Assembly (NCBI GenBank): GCA_903927685.1
Contig: CAIYOB010000532.1
Span: 1 to 37,386 of the forward strand
Direction: 5' to 3'
DNA from: an uncultured Planctomycetaceae bacterium
GTDB taxonomy: Bacteria; Planctomycetota; Planctomycetia; Pirellulales; Pirellulaceae
Length of the DNA stretch: 37,386 nucleotides
The notes beneath the pieces are model-generated. The model ran no database searches. It saw only the letters and a list, made by a program, of their open reading frames with translations, and was not told the DNA's origin. Positions 1-9,500 of the stretch are shown piece by piece (position 1 is the stretch's first letter; each line of letters opens with the position of its first letter). Position numbers and translations under genes: made by a program.

Positions 1-1398
1 CGCCGCCTTGCGGACGATCACGCGGACCGGCGGCAGATCCGCTTGAGCTTTGCCCAGCACGATCGCTTCGGCGGCCACGGGCGGGTGCTCGCGGTTCAGT
101 TGGTAGAACGCGGCTTCGTCCAGCGAGCGCCGCAACTGCAGATCGCGAATGAACTGGCCCCGGGGGAAGCAGAATTCGTATCGCCCCGGTTGGCCCTTGA
201 TCGGTTGGGCCAGGACCGCGTTCAAAAAATCGCTCGTGTCGCCGATCGACAGCGTCGCGTCGGCAAGCGGCTGCCCATCCCCGTCGGCCACCTCGACCGG
301 GATCCGAATCAACGGCGCCGCCTGGAGCACGGCCCGCGGCTCCGCGGACGCCGTCGCGTCGCTCAGCACGTAGTCGCGGGCGGGGATGGGAAACGGCAAG
401 GCGGCCGAAAGGGAATCGCCGGTCCGAGTATCGTGGTAACTGCGGACCGCTGCGAGGCGATAGCTGCCGGCTGGCAGCGGCGGGAAGCGGAACTGCCCTC
501 GCCCGTCAGACGTTGCGAACAGGTAGGGGACGCGGGTGCCGGTCGAAGCCTGCACCACAATCCCCGTTAGCGGCTGGCCAGCAGCGTCGACGACGCTGCC
601 AGCCATCGTCAAGCCCGGCTTGAGTCGGATCGTTTCCTGTTCACCGAACTCCTGCGTCAGGGCTCGCGAGTTGGCTTCGTAGTCGTCCGGGTACCAATGG
701 ATCCGCTGAGGCCACGTGTTGCGCGTATAGAACAGGTACCGCCCGCGGCTGTCCGTGCGCGTCCAGAAACCGTGCCAGTAGCCGCCGTTCGAGTCCCCGA
801 AGCCATCGCGGCTGCGGGCGAACATCACGGGCACGTTGGCGGCGGGGGAACCGTCGGGCCGGACGATGACCCCGGTGACCTTGACGCCACGTTCCAACTG
901 GATGTGGCGGTGATCCAGCCCTTGGCCTGCCGGCTCAGCGGGCATCCGGAGCGGCCAGGACGAATCGCGGCTGGGCAGGTACTGGGGATGGTGGTGCTCG
1001 ATGCCGACGGAACGCCCGGCGGCCTCCACCACGGACCTGGGGACAGCCACTTCGTACCGGCCGTGTTGATCGGAGACGAATTGTGTCTTCCAGAGGGACG
1101 GATCGACGCCCCGGGCCAGCGGATAGGGGCGACGGAACTCCCACGTGACGTGCACGCCGGCAACCGGCTGGCCGGTCTGATCATCGACGGTCGTGCAGGA
1201 CCACCTGTACGGGTCGCTGTCCGCCGCGGCGACTGCGTCAGCTGCGTACAGGCCAGACGGCGCGGGGAACGCCAATCCCAGGCAGAAGAACGGCAGAAAC
1301 GCCAGGCTCCAGTGCCGGCCGAGCGATCCCAACCGCCGCCGTGTGATTGGGCCGCGCAACGCGACCCGGTCGAATGCAGGGCGGCCAAGCGATTTCAT
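1..1398 (-). CDS. Secreted carboxypeptidase regulatory-like (Ig-like) protein, 3' end cut by window edge
   Basis: Read on the minus strand from the ATG at 1398, the frame stays open for 466 codons to the window edge, so the C-terminus is missing. A consensus Shine-Dalgarno (AGGAGGA, complement of 1407-1413) sits 8 nt before this ATG and fixes the start. The N-terminus is basic and then hydrophobic (about residues 30-52, ending LYAAD), which fits a signal peptide. The rest holds repeated beta-sandwich units of the carboxypeptidase regulatory-like/Cna-B type: 'DDQTGQPVAGVHVTWEF', 'GVIVRPDGSPAANVPVMF', 'GSVVDAAGQPLTGIVVQAST' and 'VADGDGQPLADATLSIGD', each followed by a 'T/SDxxGRYxF/RFPPLPAGSYRL' half. 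Such units are common in planctomycete exported proteins and are usually structural or adhesive. No catalytic domain is visible in this part. It is divergently transcribed from the sheath-like gene at 1592. The exact role is unknown. Confidence 0.8.
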   Translation of the reverse strand, partial: MKSLGRPAFDRVALRGPITRRRLGSLGRHWSLAFLPFFCLGLAFPAPSGLYAADAVAAADSDPYRWSCTTVDDQTGQPVAGVHVTWEFRRPYPLARGVDPSLWKTQFVSDQHGRYEVAVPRSVVEAAGRSVGIEHHHPQYLPSRDSSWPLRMPAEPAGQGLDHRHIQLERGVKVTGVIVRPDGSPAANVPVMFARSRDGFGDSNGGYWHGFWTRTDSRGRYLFYTRNTWPQRIHWYPDDYEANSRALTQEFGEQETIRLKPGLTMAGSVVDAAGQPLTGIVVQASTGTRVPYLFATSDGRGQFRFPPLPAGSYRLAAVRSYHDTRTGDSLSAALPFPIPARDYVLSDATASAEPRAVLQAAPLIRIPVEVADGDGQPLADATLSIGDTSDFLNAVLAQPIKGQPGRYEFCFPRGQFIRDLQLRRSLDEAAFYQLNREHPPVAAEAIVLGKAQADLPPVRVIVRKAA

Positions 1399-1507
1399 GA
1401 GCGTACTCCTCCTGGCGGACCGCGGGTGGCTGTGCACACGGCACTGGTTGTACGCTGGCCGGCGGCAGATCGCAATCGGTGGGCTGGGCGAGTGCCGCTG
1501 GGTTTGT

Positions 1508-1537
1508 AGCCCTTGATCTTCCAGCCCTTGATCTTCC
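1508..1537. repeat. Tandem 15-bp direct repeat in divergent intergenic region
   Basis: AGCCCTTGATCTTCC occurs twice back to back with no spacer (1508-1522 and 1523-1537). It lies between the divergent genes starting at 1398 (-) and 1592 (+). It could be a replication-slippage product or a doubled binding site; nothing in the sequence decides between these. Confidence 0.6.
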
Positions 1538-1591
1538 ACCGGCTGTCTTTCGCCGCCAATCCGCTAGAATGAAGGGGGGAGGAGCAGGACG

Positions 1592-3073
1592 ATGAAGATC
1601 GAATTCAATTTCGGGACGCTTCGCTCAGCGCCGCCAGCCAGCCGACTTGGCGGCGAGGAGCGGTTTCGGATCGCGGTCTTGGGTGATTTCTCGGCTCGAG
1701 CGCATCGCGGGCTGCTGGCGACCGGACGCGAACTGGCGCAGCGGAAGCCGTGGGCAGTCGAGATCGACCGATTCGAGGATGTGATGCGGCGGCTGGACAT
1801 CCGCCTGCAGCTGCCGCTGGGAGCCGGCGGCGAGGTGCTGTCGCTGGCCGTCGAGTCCCTGGACGATCTCGATCCGGATCGCCTGTACGACCGGCTGCCC
1901 ATCTTCGGGGAACTCGGCGGCTGGCGGCAGCGTCTGCAGCAGCCCGGCACGTTTGCCGCAGCGGCCCGCGAGGTGCGGAGCCGCTTGGGGCCGCTGTCGG
2001 GCCAACCCGCGCAGACGCCGTCCGGTGCCGCGCAGGCCATGCCCGCGGCAGATGCCCCGGCGGACGACTTCACGCGTCTGCTGGGGCGTACCCCCACGGG
2101 GCAGACGGCTGCCGAGTTGCAGGTCGAACAGTGGATACGGCAAGTCGTCGCGCCGTATGTTGTCCCCGGCAAGGACCCCGGTCAGGATCAACTGGTGGCG
2201 GCCGTGGACGCGGCCCTGTCGGATACCATGCGCAGCGTGCTGCACCACGCCGAGTTCCAGGCCTTGGAAGCCCGCTGGCGATCGGTCGAGCTGTTGGCTC
2301 GCCGTCTGGAGACCGGGGCGGATCTGCAGATCGTGCTGTACGATGTCGCGGCGGAAGAAATCGCCGCCGACCTGGGGGGCGTCGAGGCGTTGGAGCAGAG
2401 CGGGCTGTACTCGCTGTTGGTTGAACAGCCGCCCCTGGATGCGCGGCAGGGGCCCTTGTCGCTCATTCTGGCCGATTACACGTTCAGCGAGACCGCCGAG
2501 CACGCGGCGTTGCTGGGGCGAGTCGCCCAGATTGCCGCGGCGGCGGGCGCTCCGTGGATCGCCGATTTCGATGGGGCCTCGTTGCGAGATTCAGCCGCAG
2601 AGATCGGCACCGAAGCACGGCAGGCCTGGGCGGCGCTGCGTCAGTTGCCGCAGGCGGCCTACCTGGGGCTGACCCTGCCCCGCTACCTGGTGCGGCTGCC
2701 TTACGGCAAGGGCAGTCATCCGATCGAACGGTTTGCGTTTGACGAGTTCCTGCGGGATTGGCCCGGGCACGGGCTGTTGTGGGGCAATTCGGCGATCCTG
2801 GTCGGGCTGTTGCTGGGGCAGGCGTTTCGTGATGCCGGACTCGCCGGCGTGCAAGCCGGCGAGCAGTTGACGGTCGATGACCTGCCGATGCACTGGTATC
2901 GCGATACGGAGGGCGAAGCCGTCGCGATTCCGTGTGCGGAATTCCAGTTCACCGAGTCGCTGGCGGTGCGCGCGGTCGAGGAATCGTGGATGCCCTGGGT
3001 GGCCATTCGGGGACGGCCGGACATCCGGTTGGCCGGATTTCGGTCGTTGGCGGGCGGACCGTTGGGCGGCTGA
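1592..3073 (+). CDS. Type VI secretion-like contractile sheath protein, TssB-TssC (VipA-VipB) fusion
   Basis: This 493-aa protein has a purine-rich RBS (GGGGGAGGAG) shortly before the ATG. Residues about 1-120 resemble the small sheath subunit TssB: an early 'FRIAVLGDFSARA' strand, then 'DRFEDVMRRLDIRLQL' and a 'SLDDLDPDRLYDRLP' helix. A Pro/Ala-rich linker (about 130-165) follows. Residues about 170-493 resemble the large subunit TssC: 'HHAEFQALEARWRSVELL', 'LYSLLVEQPP', 'GAPWIADFDG', 'LGLTLPRYLVRLPYG' and 'GLLWGNSAILVGLLLGQAF'. In known systems TssB and TssC are separate proteins (about 160 and 500 aa) that polymerise into a contractile tube sheath. Here the TssC part is shorter and seems to lack the usual C-terminal portion. 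No Hcp, TssK, TssF, baseplate or ClpV gene lies nearby, and the upstream gene is divergent and unrelated. Assignment to the sheath fold is fairly secure; participation in a working secretion machine is not shown. Confidence 0.75.
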   Translation: MKIEFNFGTLRSAPPASRLGGEERFRIAVLGDFSARAHRGLLATGRELAQRKPWAVEIDRFEDVMRRLDIRLQLPLGAGGEVLSLAVESLDDLDPDRLYDRLPIFGELGGWRQRLQQPGTFAAAAREVRSRLGPLSGQPAQTPSGAAQAMPAADAPADDFTRLLGRTPTGQTAAELQVEQWIRQVVAPYVVPGKDPGQDQLVAAVDAALSDTMRSVLHHAEFQALEARWRSVELLARRLETGADLQIVLYDVAAEEIAADLGGVEALEQSGLYSLLVEQPPLDARQGPLSLILADYTFSETAEHAALLGRVAQIAAAAGAPWIADFDGASLRDSAAEIGTEARQAWAALRQLPQAAYLGLTLPRYLVRLPYGKGSHPIERFAFDEFLRDWPGHGLLWGNSAILVGLLLGQAFRDAGLAGVQAGEQLTVDDLPMHWYRDTEGEAVAIPCAEFQFTESLAVRAVEESWMPWVAIRGRPDIRLAGFRSLAGGPLGG

Positions 3074-3221
3074 AGACCAAGGAGACCCGGGCAAAAAATC
3101 TCCGTCGGGGATCTCGCCTTTCCGCAGCCGATCGCCCACAATAGGTCGGTTCGCCCTGTCACGGTCCGGGACGGGCCGCCGTCGCCATCCCCCTTTCGCT
3201 CGACTAGGAGAGATCTGTCGT

Positions 3222-4313
3222 ATGGCCATCGAATTCCGTTGCCCGCAATGTTCCGCCTTGTTGCGGACCCCAGAGGAAAGCGCGGGGAAGAAAGCCAAGT
3301 GCCCGCAATGCGGCACGATTGCCGACATTCCGGCCACCTCGGAGCTGCCTTCGGGGGGCGTTGCCGTTCCCGCGTCGCCCGGCGAGACGGCGCCGACCGC
3401 GTCGGGCAATCCCTTTGGCGACCAGGTTCCGCCCGGGGCCGGTTCGCCGTTTTCGCAGACCCAGGCCGAGAACCCCTACGCCTCGCCGACGGCCCTTGAC
3501 AACGTCTTCGGCGACTCGTCGTTCGGCCAGAGCGCGATGCAGCCTTGTCGAATCCAGTTCGATGAACTGCTGAGTGGCACGTGGCGGACATTCTCCAGCA
3601 ATTTCGGCCCGTGTGCCCTGGTCGGGCTGGTGATCATCGCCATCCTGATCGGCCTCCAAATCGTCATGATGGGGATGGGCTTCGCAGCCCAGGCCAGTCG
3701 CGAGCCAGTGATCGTGATCGGCTTTCAATTCATGAACCAGGTGATCAGTTTCTTCATTCAGACCTGGCTCAGCCTGGGCATCGCCTTTTTCGGCATCAAG
3801 CTCTGCCGGACCGGGCGGGCTGAGATCAGTGACTTCTTCGCCGTGGGGCCTTTTTTCCTGCGCGGTTTGGGAATGACGCTGTTGATCGCCTTGATCATTT
3901 CCGGCGTCGTTCTGATCTGCCTCTTGCCGGCGCTCGGCATCCTGCTCGCGCAGGGCGGGCCGTCGGGAGTCGAGGACAATCCGGTGCCGATGATTGCGGC
4001 AGGCGCCGTGGGCGTGCTGGCCGCGGTTGTGCTGGCGGCCTGGCTGACACTGCGGTTCTATTTGGGCTTTCCGTTCATTCTGGACCGGAACATGGGCGTC
4101 TTCGAGGCGCTGCGGACTTCCGATACGTACATGAGCGGCAACAAGCTGGTCATGTTCGGCGTCGGAATTGTCGTCGGTTTTGCGTCGGTGCTGTTCGCCT
4201 GCGTCACCTGCTACATTGGGATCATCTTCGTCTATCCCTTTGGCGGGATCCTGACCGCCATGGCTTACCTGACGGCCACCGGCCAGCTGCGCCCGCAGGC
4301 CAAGGCCATTTGA
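3222..4313 (+). CDS. Zinc-ribbon integral membrane protein of unknown function
   Basis: The ATG at 3222 is chosen because a TAGGAGAG RBS lies at 3205-3212 and because the zinc ribbon begins immediately after it; the frame is open further upstream. The product is 363 aa. A small MJ0042-like zinc ribbon occupies residues 7-30 (C7-P-Q-C10 ... C27-P-Q-C30). A Pro/Gly/Ser-rich linker runs to about residue 105. Five or six hydrophobic segments follow, including 'ALVGLVIIAILIGLQIVMMG', 'LGMTLLIALIISGVVLICLL', 'AAGAVGVLAAVVLAAWLTL' and 'LVMFGVGIVVGFASVLFACV'. The membrane part resembles the broad DUF975/glycerophosphodiesterase-membrane-domain type that planctomycetes often join to a zinc ribbon. The ribbon should be cytoplasmic. 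No enzyme motif is visible. The gene lies 148 nt after the sheath fusion in the same direction, but there is no evidence for co-function. Confidence 0.8.
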   Translation: MAIEFRCPQCSALLRTPEESAGKKAKCPQCGTIADIPATSELPSGGVAVPASPGETAPTASGNPFGDQVPPGAGSPFSQTQAENPYASPTALDNVFGDSSFGQSAMQPCRIQFDELLSGTWRTFSSNFGPCALVGLVIIAILIGLQIVMMGMGFAAQASREPVIVIGFQFMNQVISFFIQTWLSLGIAFFGIKLCRTGRAEISDFFAVGPFFLRGLGMTLLIALIISGVVLICLLPALGILLAQGGPSGVEDNPVPMIAAGAVGVLAAVVLAAWLTLRFYLGFPFILDRNMGVFEALRTSDTYMSGNKLVMFGVGIVVGFASVLFACVTCYIGIIFVYPFGGILTAMAYLTATGQLRPQAKAI

Positions 4314-4361
4314 CACCGCTGATCCTCGTGCGTTGTCCTGGCCAAGAATTGGGGTTGGCTG

Positions 4362-4491
4362 GAATGGTACGAGGATAAGTTCGTTGCGCGACGCATGAGC
4401 GAGGACGAATCGTTTTCCAGCCGGATTCCTCGCTGACGCTTCGGGTTACCAAGGCGGCACGCCCGCCAGCACACTTAACCTCGTACCATTC
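4362..4491. repeat. MITE-like element with 18-bp terminal inverted repeats
   Basis: GAATGGTACGAGGATAAG at 4362-4379 is repeated as its reverse complement at 4474-4491 with one mismatch, bounding 130 bp. The interior contains 'attcctcgctgacgcttcgg', which on the minus strand reads as the peptide GNPKRQRGI. I recognise this as a recurrent spurious peptide in planctomycete annotations, which suggests a dispersed repeat. No transposase is encoded. Confidence 0.65.
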
Positions 4492-4498
4492 GGGGCTG

Positions 4499-4583
4499 GG
4501 TGCCTGGGGTCGAGCCGCGCGGTACGAGTGGCGAGTCCTCAGTTCTTCCCCCTGGGGGCTCGCTGCACTCGACCCCAGCCACC
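4499..4583 (+). repeat. 85-bp dispersed palindromic repeat, copy 1
   Basis: The 85 bases are about 91% identical (8 differences by eye) to the reverse complement of 31680-31764. Both ends carry CTGGGGTCGAG / CTCGACCCCAG, so the element is itself an inverted repeat able to fold into a long hairpin. It is non-coding. Confidence 0.85.
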
Positions 4584-4746
4584 GGGACGCCCCTGGGGAC
4601 TCGCTGCACTCGACCCCAACCAGCCCGGTCCAGCCAGTTTACCATGTTTCCCGAGAATCGGGCCAAACTGGCCTTGCTCCGGCAGCGGGACTGCGGTACT
4701 TAACGGCCCGCTTCTTTTCTCGAAGGTTGCCACTCGGCTTTTGCGT

Positions 4747-6504
4747 ATGCACCGACTTCGACTTCTACTCCTCGGCATCTTGGTGGCCTGGCTGGCAGCG
4801 TTGCCGCCTTCCGTCCCGGCGGCGGAATCCGGCACGGCTACGGGCCCGGCGTTGCTGCGCGTCGCGTTCGGGATCCTGCAAAAGCACAAGACCCGAGGGG
4901 GCGACGAGCAGTACGTGCTGGTCGACAACGACGGCCGGGTCCGCTACTCGATTACCCCCGGCGGCGAGTTGCCCCTGGAGTCCAACGTGGGAAAGCCGGT
5001 TCAGGTCGTTGGCAAGTTCGAGGCGGAGAACTCGGAAAAACCACTGCTGGTGGCCCAGTCGATCGAGCCCAAGATCGCACCGCCGACCCAGTTCGCCGAC
5101 CTCCAGACGGCGGCCGGCCAGGACCAGGAAACGCTCCCCCCGCTGACTCCGCTGCCCTCGACATCGGACTCGAATCCGCGCTCCGAGGGAGACGCGTCGC
5201 CCCGTGCTTCCTCCGGCAGCGGTTCGGCGACGCCCGGCGCCTTGCCGGACCTGGTACCGGAGAGCGAGATCGTGGAGGGCCCGTTGTTGACTTCGCCGGA
5301 TGGCACGGGACTGGGCGAATCGGAACCGCTGCTGCCCGAGCCGGACCGCTGGCATGTGGCGCCGTGTGGGCCGCCCGAGCGGATCTGGGGGCAAGTCGAT
5401 GCGTTGATGTGGTGGACCAAAGAACTGGCGCTGCCGCCGCTGGTGACGACCAGTCCGCCGGGGACGCCGCAAGCCCAAGCGGGCGTGATCGGCGCTTCGG
5501 GCACGCAGACACTGTTCGGCAACGAGGACCTGTTCGCCGATCCGCGCGGCGGCGGCCGGATCCGTTTGGGCGGCTGGCTGGGACCGCGCCGCTGGGTGGG
5601 ACTGGAAGTCGATTACACCGTCCTGGACGATGCCCAGACCGACTTTCTGGCAACTTCCGTCGGCGATCAGATCCTCGCCCGGCCGTTCTTCAACGTGGGT
5701 GAAAACACGCTCAGTTCCGATTCCGCCCTGGTTGCGTATCCGAATCTGCTGGTCGGCACGATCTACATCGACACGTACAGCCAATTCCAGACCGGCGGTG
5801 CGCACCTCCTGACCAACGTCCTGTGCAATTTCGGCTGCCGGGGCGGAGAGGGCGAAGAAGACGCCACTTGCAGCACCAGCGGTTTTCGCTTGGACCTGCT
5901 CGGCGGCTATCGCTATATCAGCCTGGACGAAGGCGTGACGATCCGCGAAGCCTTGGCGACCACGGTCACGCCGCGGACGGGCTTCCAGGCGATGGACCAG
6001 TTCACCACCGGAAACGAGTTTCACGGCGGCGAACTGGGAGTCGCGGCCAAGTACCGCCGGCCCCGCTGGTGGGCCGAAGGCCTGCTGAAGATGGCCCTGG
6101 GGCGGACCGCCGAGCAGATCGCGGTCAACGGCTACACCCAACTGGTCGTGCCCCCCGGCGCCGAGGACGGCCAGGCGACCCTGCTGACCGGCGACTTGCT
6201 GGCGCTCCGCACGAACATCGGCGAATACGCGAACAAGACCACGGCCTGGGCATCCGAGTTCGGGCTGACGATGGGCTACCAAGTGACTCCGCAACTGAGT
6301 GTCAAGTGCGGCTACACGCTGCTCTTCCTGAGCCGCGCGATTCGGCCGGACGGCGCGATTGACGTGAACGTGAACGAGATGTACATCCCCGATCCGACCG
6401 ATCCGGACCTCGTGCCCGTCGGGCCCGCGCGTCCCGCGGTCGCGTTCAACGATACCTCGTACTGGGCGCAGGGCTTCAATCTGGGCTTGGATTACCGCTG
6501 GTAA
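4747..6504 (+). CDS. BBP7-family outer-membrane beta-barrel protein
   Basis: The ATG at 4747 is chosen because it begins a clear signal peptide (MHRLRLLLLGILVAWLAALP, cleavage near PAAES). The frame extends upstream only into repeat DNA. The 585-aa product first has a small domain (about 27-115) like a short OB/beta module ('EQYVLVDNDGRVRYSIT', 'GKPVQVVGKFEAEN'), then a low-complexity Pro/Ser/Glu linker (about 125-200). The BBP7-type barrel follows: 'WGQVDALMWWTKELALPPLV', 'GGGRIRLGGWLG', 'GLEVDYTVLD', and a C-terminal 'SYWAQGFNLGLDYRW' ending in an aromatic residue, as outer-membrane proteins do. BBP7 proteins are planctomycete-specific predicted outer-membrane proteins of unknown function. 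The gene sits 13 nt before the giant surface-protein gene, so the two may be co-transcribed. The middle region 'NFGCRGGEGEEDATCS' holds two Cys that could form a disulfide in a loop. Confidence 0.85.
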   Translation: MHRLRLLLLGILVAWLAALPPSVPAAESGTATGPALLRVAFGILQKHKTRGGDEQYVLVDNDGRVRYSITPGGELPLESNVGKPVQVVGKFEAENSEKPLLVAQSIEPKIAPPTQFADLQTAAGQDQETLPPLTPLPSTSDSNPRSEGDASPRASSGSGSATPGALPDLVPESEIVEGPLLTSPDGTGLGESEPLLPEPDRWHVAPCGPPERIWGQVDALMWWTKELALPPLVTTSPPGTPQAQAGVIGASGTQTLFGNEDLFADPRGGGRIRLGGWLGPRRWVGLEVDYTVLDDAQTDFLATSVGDQILARPFFNVGENTLSSDSALVAYPNLLVGTIYIDTYSQFQTGGAHLLTNVLCNFGCRGGEGEEDATCSTSGFRLDLLGGYRYISLDEGVTIREALATTVTPRTGFQAMDQFTTGNEFHGGELGVAAKYRRPRWWAEGLLKMALGRTAEQIAVNGYTQLVVPPGAEDGQATLLTGDLLALRTNIGEYANKTTAWASEFGLTMGYQVTPQLSVKCGYTLLFLSRAIRPDGAIDVNVNEMYIPDPTDPDLVPVGPARPAVAFNDTSYWAQGFNLGLDYRW

Positions 6505-6517
6505 GGCGTGGCAGACT

Positions 6518-9500
6518 ATGGACTCATCATCGGACGACGTGGGCAAGAGGATTTCACCGCCTTCCCGCCGCCAGGAGCGAACCGCGCGCCGGAAGCGGCG
6601 GCAGCTCGCGCTGGAGAAACTGGAGCCGCGGCAACTGCTAGCTGCCACGGATCTGGCTGCGATTGCCGGCCGGGTGTACCGGGACGCCAACGCAAACGGC
6701 TTTACCGCCGGCGAACAAGTCGTGGGAGCGACGCTCAACTTGTACCGCGACGTCAACGCCAACGGCGTGCTGGACGCCGGCGACGGGGCCGCCCTGCGCA
6801 GCACGAACTCGGACAGCAACGGCCAGTACCGGTTCGACCGGCTGACCGCCGGCGACTATTTCGTCCAGCAACCTGCGCAGACGGTCTCCGGGGCCACGCT
6901 GGCCCTGATCACCAGCACCCGGATCACCATCAGCAGCGCCGACGCCCAGGGCGCGGCGGGCCTGACCATCGACGGCTTCACCACGCGGCAAACGGTCACC
7001 GCGCCGATGCCGGTGGGCACGACGAACGTCGCGGCGCAAACGGCGGGTGAAGCACTCGGCGGCGAACGCGACATGTCGGCCACGCTGACCGCCGGGCAAA
7101 CGGGCGATGCCGTGACCTTGGACGCCGGCTCGGGCCTGTTGGCCATCAACGCCGGCTTCAATGCCCTGGGGCAATACAAAGTCACTTGGGACGGCCCGGA
7201 CAATAACGCCACCACGCTGAACCCGATCGGGCTGCGCAGCGGCGGAACCGGCGTGGATCTGACCAGCGGCGGCACGAGCACGTATCTCGAAGTCGCCGGG
7301 GCAGCCGAGAAGGCCGGCGGTACGGGCCGGATTCGCATCTATACCGACGCCAACAATTACTCCCAGGCCACGGTGGCGCTGGGGGTGAATACTTCGCAGA
7401 GCCTCCTGGCGTCGCTCGCCACGGACTTTACCGCCGCCGGCGGCAGCGGTGCGAACTTTGCCAATGTCGGGGCGATCGAGTTGCAGGTCGACACGACGAC
7501 GATCGCGTTGGACGGCCAGGTGTCCGCCCTGCGCATGATCGGCGCCAAGACGTTCACGGCGGACTTCAACAACCAGCCCAGTGCGGATCTCTCGCTGGCC
7601 AAGACCACCAGCAACCCCAACGTCGATGTCGGCCAGACGACGTCCTTTACCTTGAACCTGCTCAATTCCGGCCCGGACAGCGCCTCGAACGTGGCTGTGA
7701 CCGACATCCTGCCGGTGGGCCTGCAATACGTCAGCTCGACGGCTTCCCAGGGCTCGTACAACGCCGGCACCGGCATCTGGACCATCGGGACCGTGCCCGC
7801 CGGCACGACCGCCATTTTGCAGGTGACGACGATGGTCACCGGGACGACGGCCATCACCAACATGGCCCAGATCTCCGCCTCCGACCAGCTGGATCCCGAT
7901 TCGACGCCCAATAACAACAATCCGTCCGAAGACGATCAAAGTAGCATTACACTGACGCCGCAACTGGCGGACTTGTCGTTGAGCAAGACGATCAACAATC
8001 CGACGGTTACGCTCGGCCAGCCCGTGACCTTTACGTTGAACGTGAACAACGCCGGGCCCAGCATGGCCACGAACGTGCGGGTGTCCGACCAGTTGCCCCA
8101 GGGACTGACCTTCGTCAGCGCGACCCCTGCCGGCGTGTACAACAGCACCACGGGCGTCTGGACCGTGGGCACGCTGGCCAACGGCGCCAGCGCCAGTCTG
8201 CAAATTACCGCCACGGTCGGGACCGCCACGGCCGTCACCAACATGGCCCAGATCTCGGCGTCCGACCAGCGCGATCCGGATTCGACGCCCAACAACAACA
8301 TCTCGACGGAAGATGATCAGGCCAGCGTGACGCTGACCCCGCAGGTGGCCGATCTGTCGCTGGCCAAGACCATCGACAACCCCACGCCCAATGCCGGCCA
8401 GAACGTGACGTTCACCCTGAACCTGAACAACGCCGGGCCCGGCGCGGGGACCAGTGTCGCGGTGACCGACAAGCTGCCGCCCGGGCTGACCTTCGTCAGC
8501 GCCGCACCATCGCAGGGCAGCTACGACAGCATCAGCGGCGTCTGGACCATCGGCACCGTCTCGGCCGGGGCCAGCGCCAGCCTGCAATTGGCGGCGACGG
8601 TCAACTCGACTTCGCCCGTGGTCAACACCGCCCAGGTCACGCGTTCGGATCAGCCGGATCCCGATTCGACACCCAACAACAATAACGCCAACGAGGACGA
8701 CCAGAGCAGTATTACGGTGACCCCACAGCGGGCCGACTTGTCGCTGACCAAGACCGTCGACAACGCCACGCCGAACCCGAACGACATCGTCACCTATACG
8801 CTGAACCTCCGCAACGCCGGACCGGGCGCAGCGACGAATATTGCCGTCACCGACCTGCTGCCCGGCGGGGTCACGTTTGTCGGCTCGTCGCCGTCGCAAG
8901 GCGCCTACAACAGCACCACGGGCCTGTGGAGCGTCGGCGTCGTGGGCAGCGGCAGCAGCGCCAGCCTGCAGATCGGCGCCCGCGTGACCGGTGTCGGCAC
9001 GATCACGAACTCGGCCGAAGTCACCGACGCCGACCAGCCCGATCCGGACTCGACGCCGGGCAATAACGTCGCCGGCGAAGACGACCAGAGCACCATCACC
9101 ATCGTGGTCCAGCAGGCGGACCTGTCCTTGACCAAGGCGGTCAGCAAGGCGAATCCGCAGGTGGGCGAAGACGTGACCTTCACGGTGACGCTGTCCAACG
9201 GCGGTCCCCACCGAGCGACCGGCGTCGCCATCCGGGACCAGTTGCCCTCCGGGATGACCTACCTTTCGTCGACGCCTTCGACCGGCAGCTACGACAGTGC
9301 CAGCGGCATCTGGACGGTCCCGGCGCTGGAGAACGGGACCAAGGCGACGCTGCAACTGACGGCCAAGACGGTCGGCACCACGACGACGACGAACGCCGCC
9401 GAAGTGATCGCCGCGGACCAGCGCGATCCGGATTCGACGCCCAACAACAACGTGGCGACCGAAGACGACCAGGCGAGCGCTGCGGTCACTCCGCAGATCG

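Larger units (their letters stand above)
4314..4746. repeat. Gene-free stretch made of nested short repeats
   Basis: No convincing gene lies in these 433 nt. The region opens with a unit at about 4330-4360 (CGTTGTCCTGGCCAAGAATT...) that is also found, diverged, at about 31657. It then contains an inverted-repeat-bounded element (4362-4491), an 85-bp element (4499-4583) with a second copy at 31680-31764, and a partial direct duplication of that element's end: 'ctcgctgcactcgacccca' appears again at about 4601-4619. Short open frames here encode only repeat-derived peptides. The last roughly 100 nt before 4747 presumably hold the promoter of the BBP7 gene, but I cannot point to clear -35/-10 boxes. 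Confidence 0.75.

Noticed and set aside
43..1509. Plus-strand open frames in the first 1.5 kb
   Set aside because: The minus-strand frame from 1398 has a consensus RBS, signal peptide and repeated Ig-like units; the plus-strand frames are Arg-rich with no domain.
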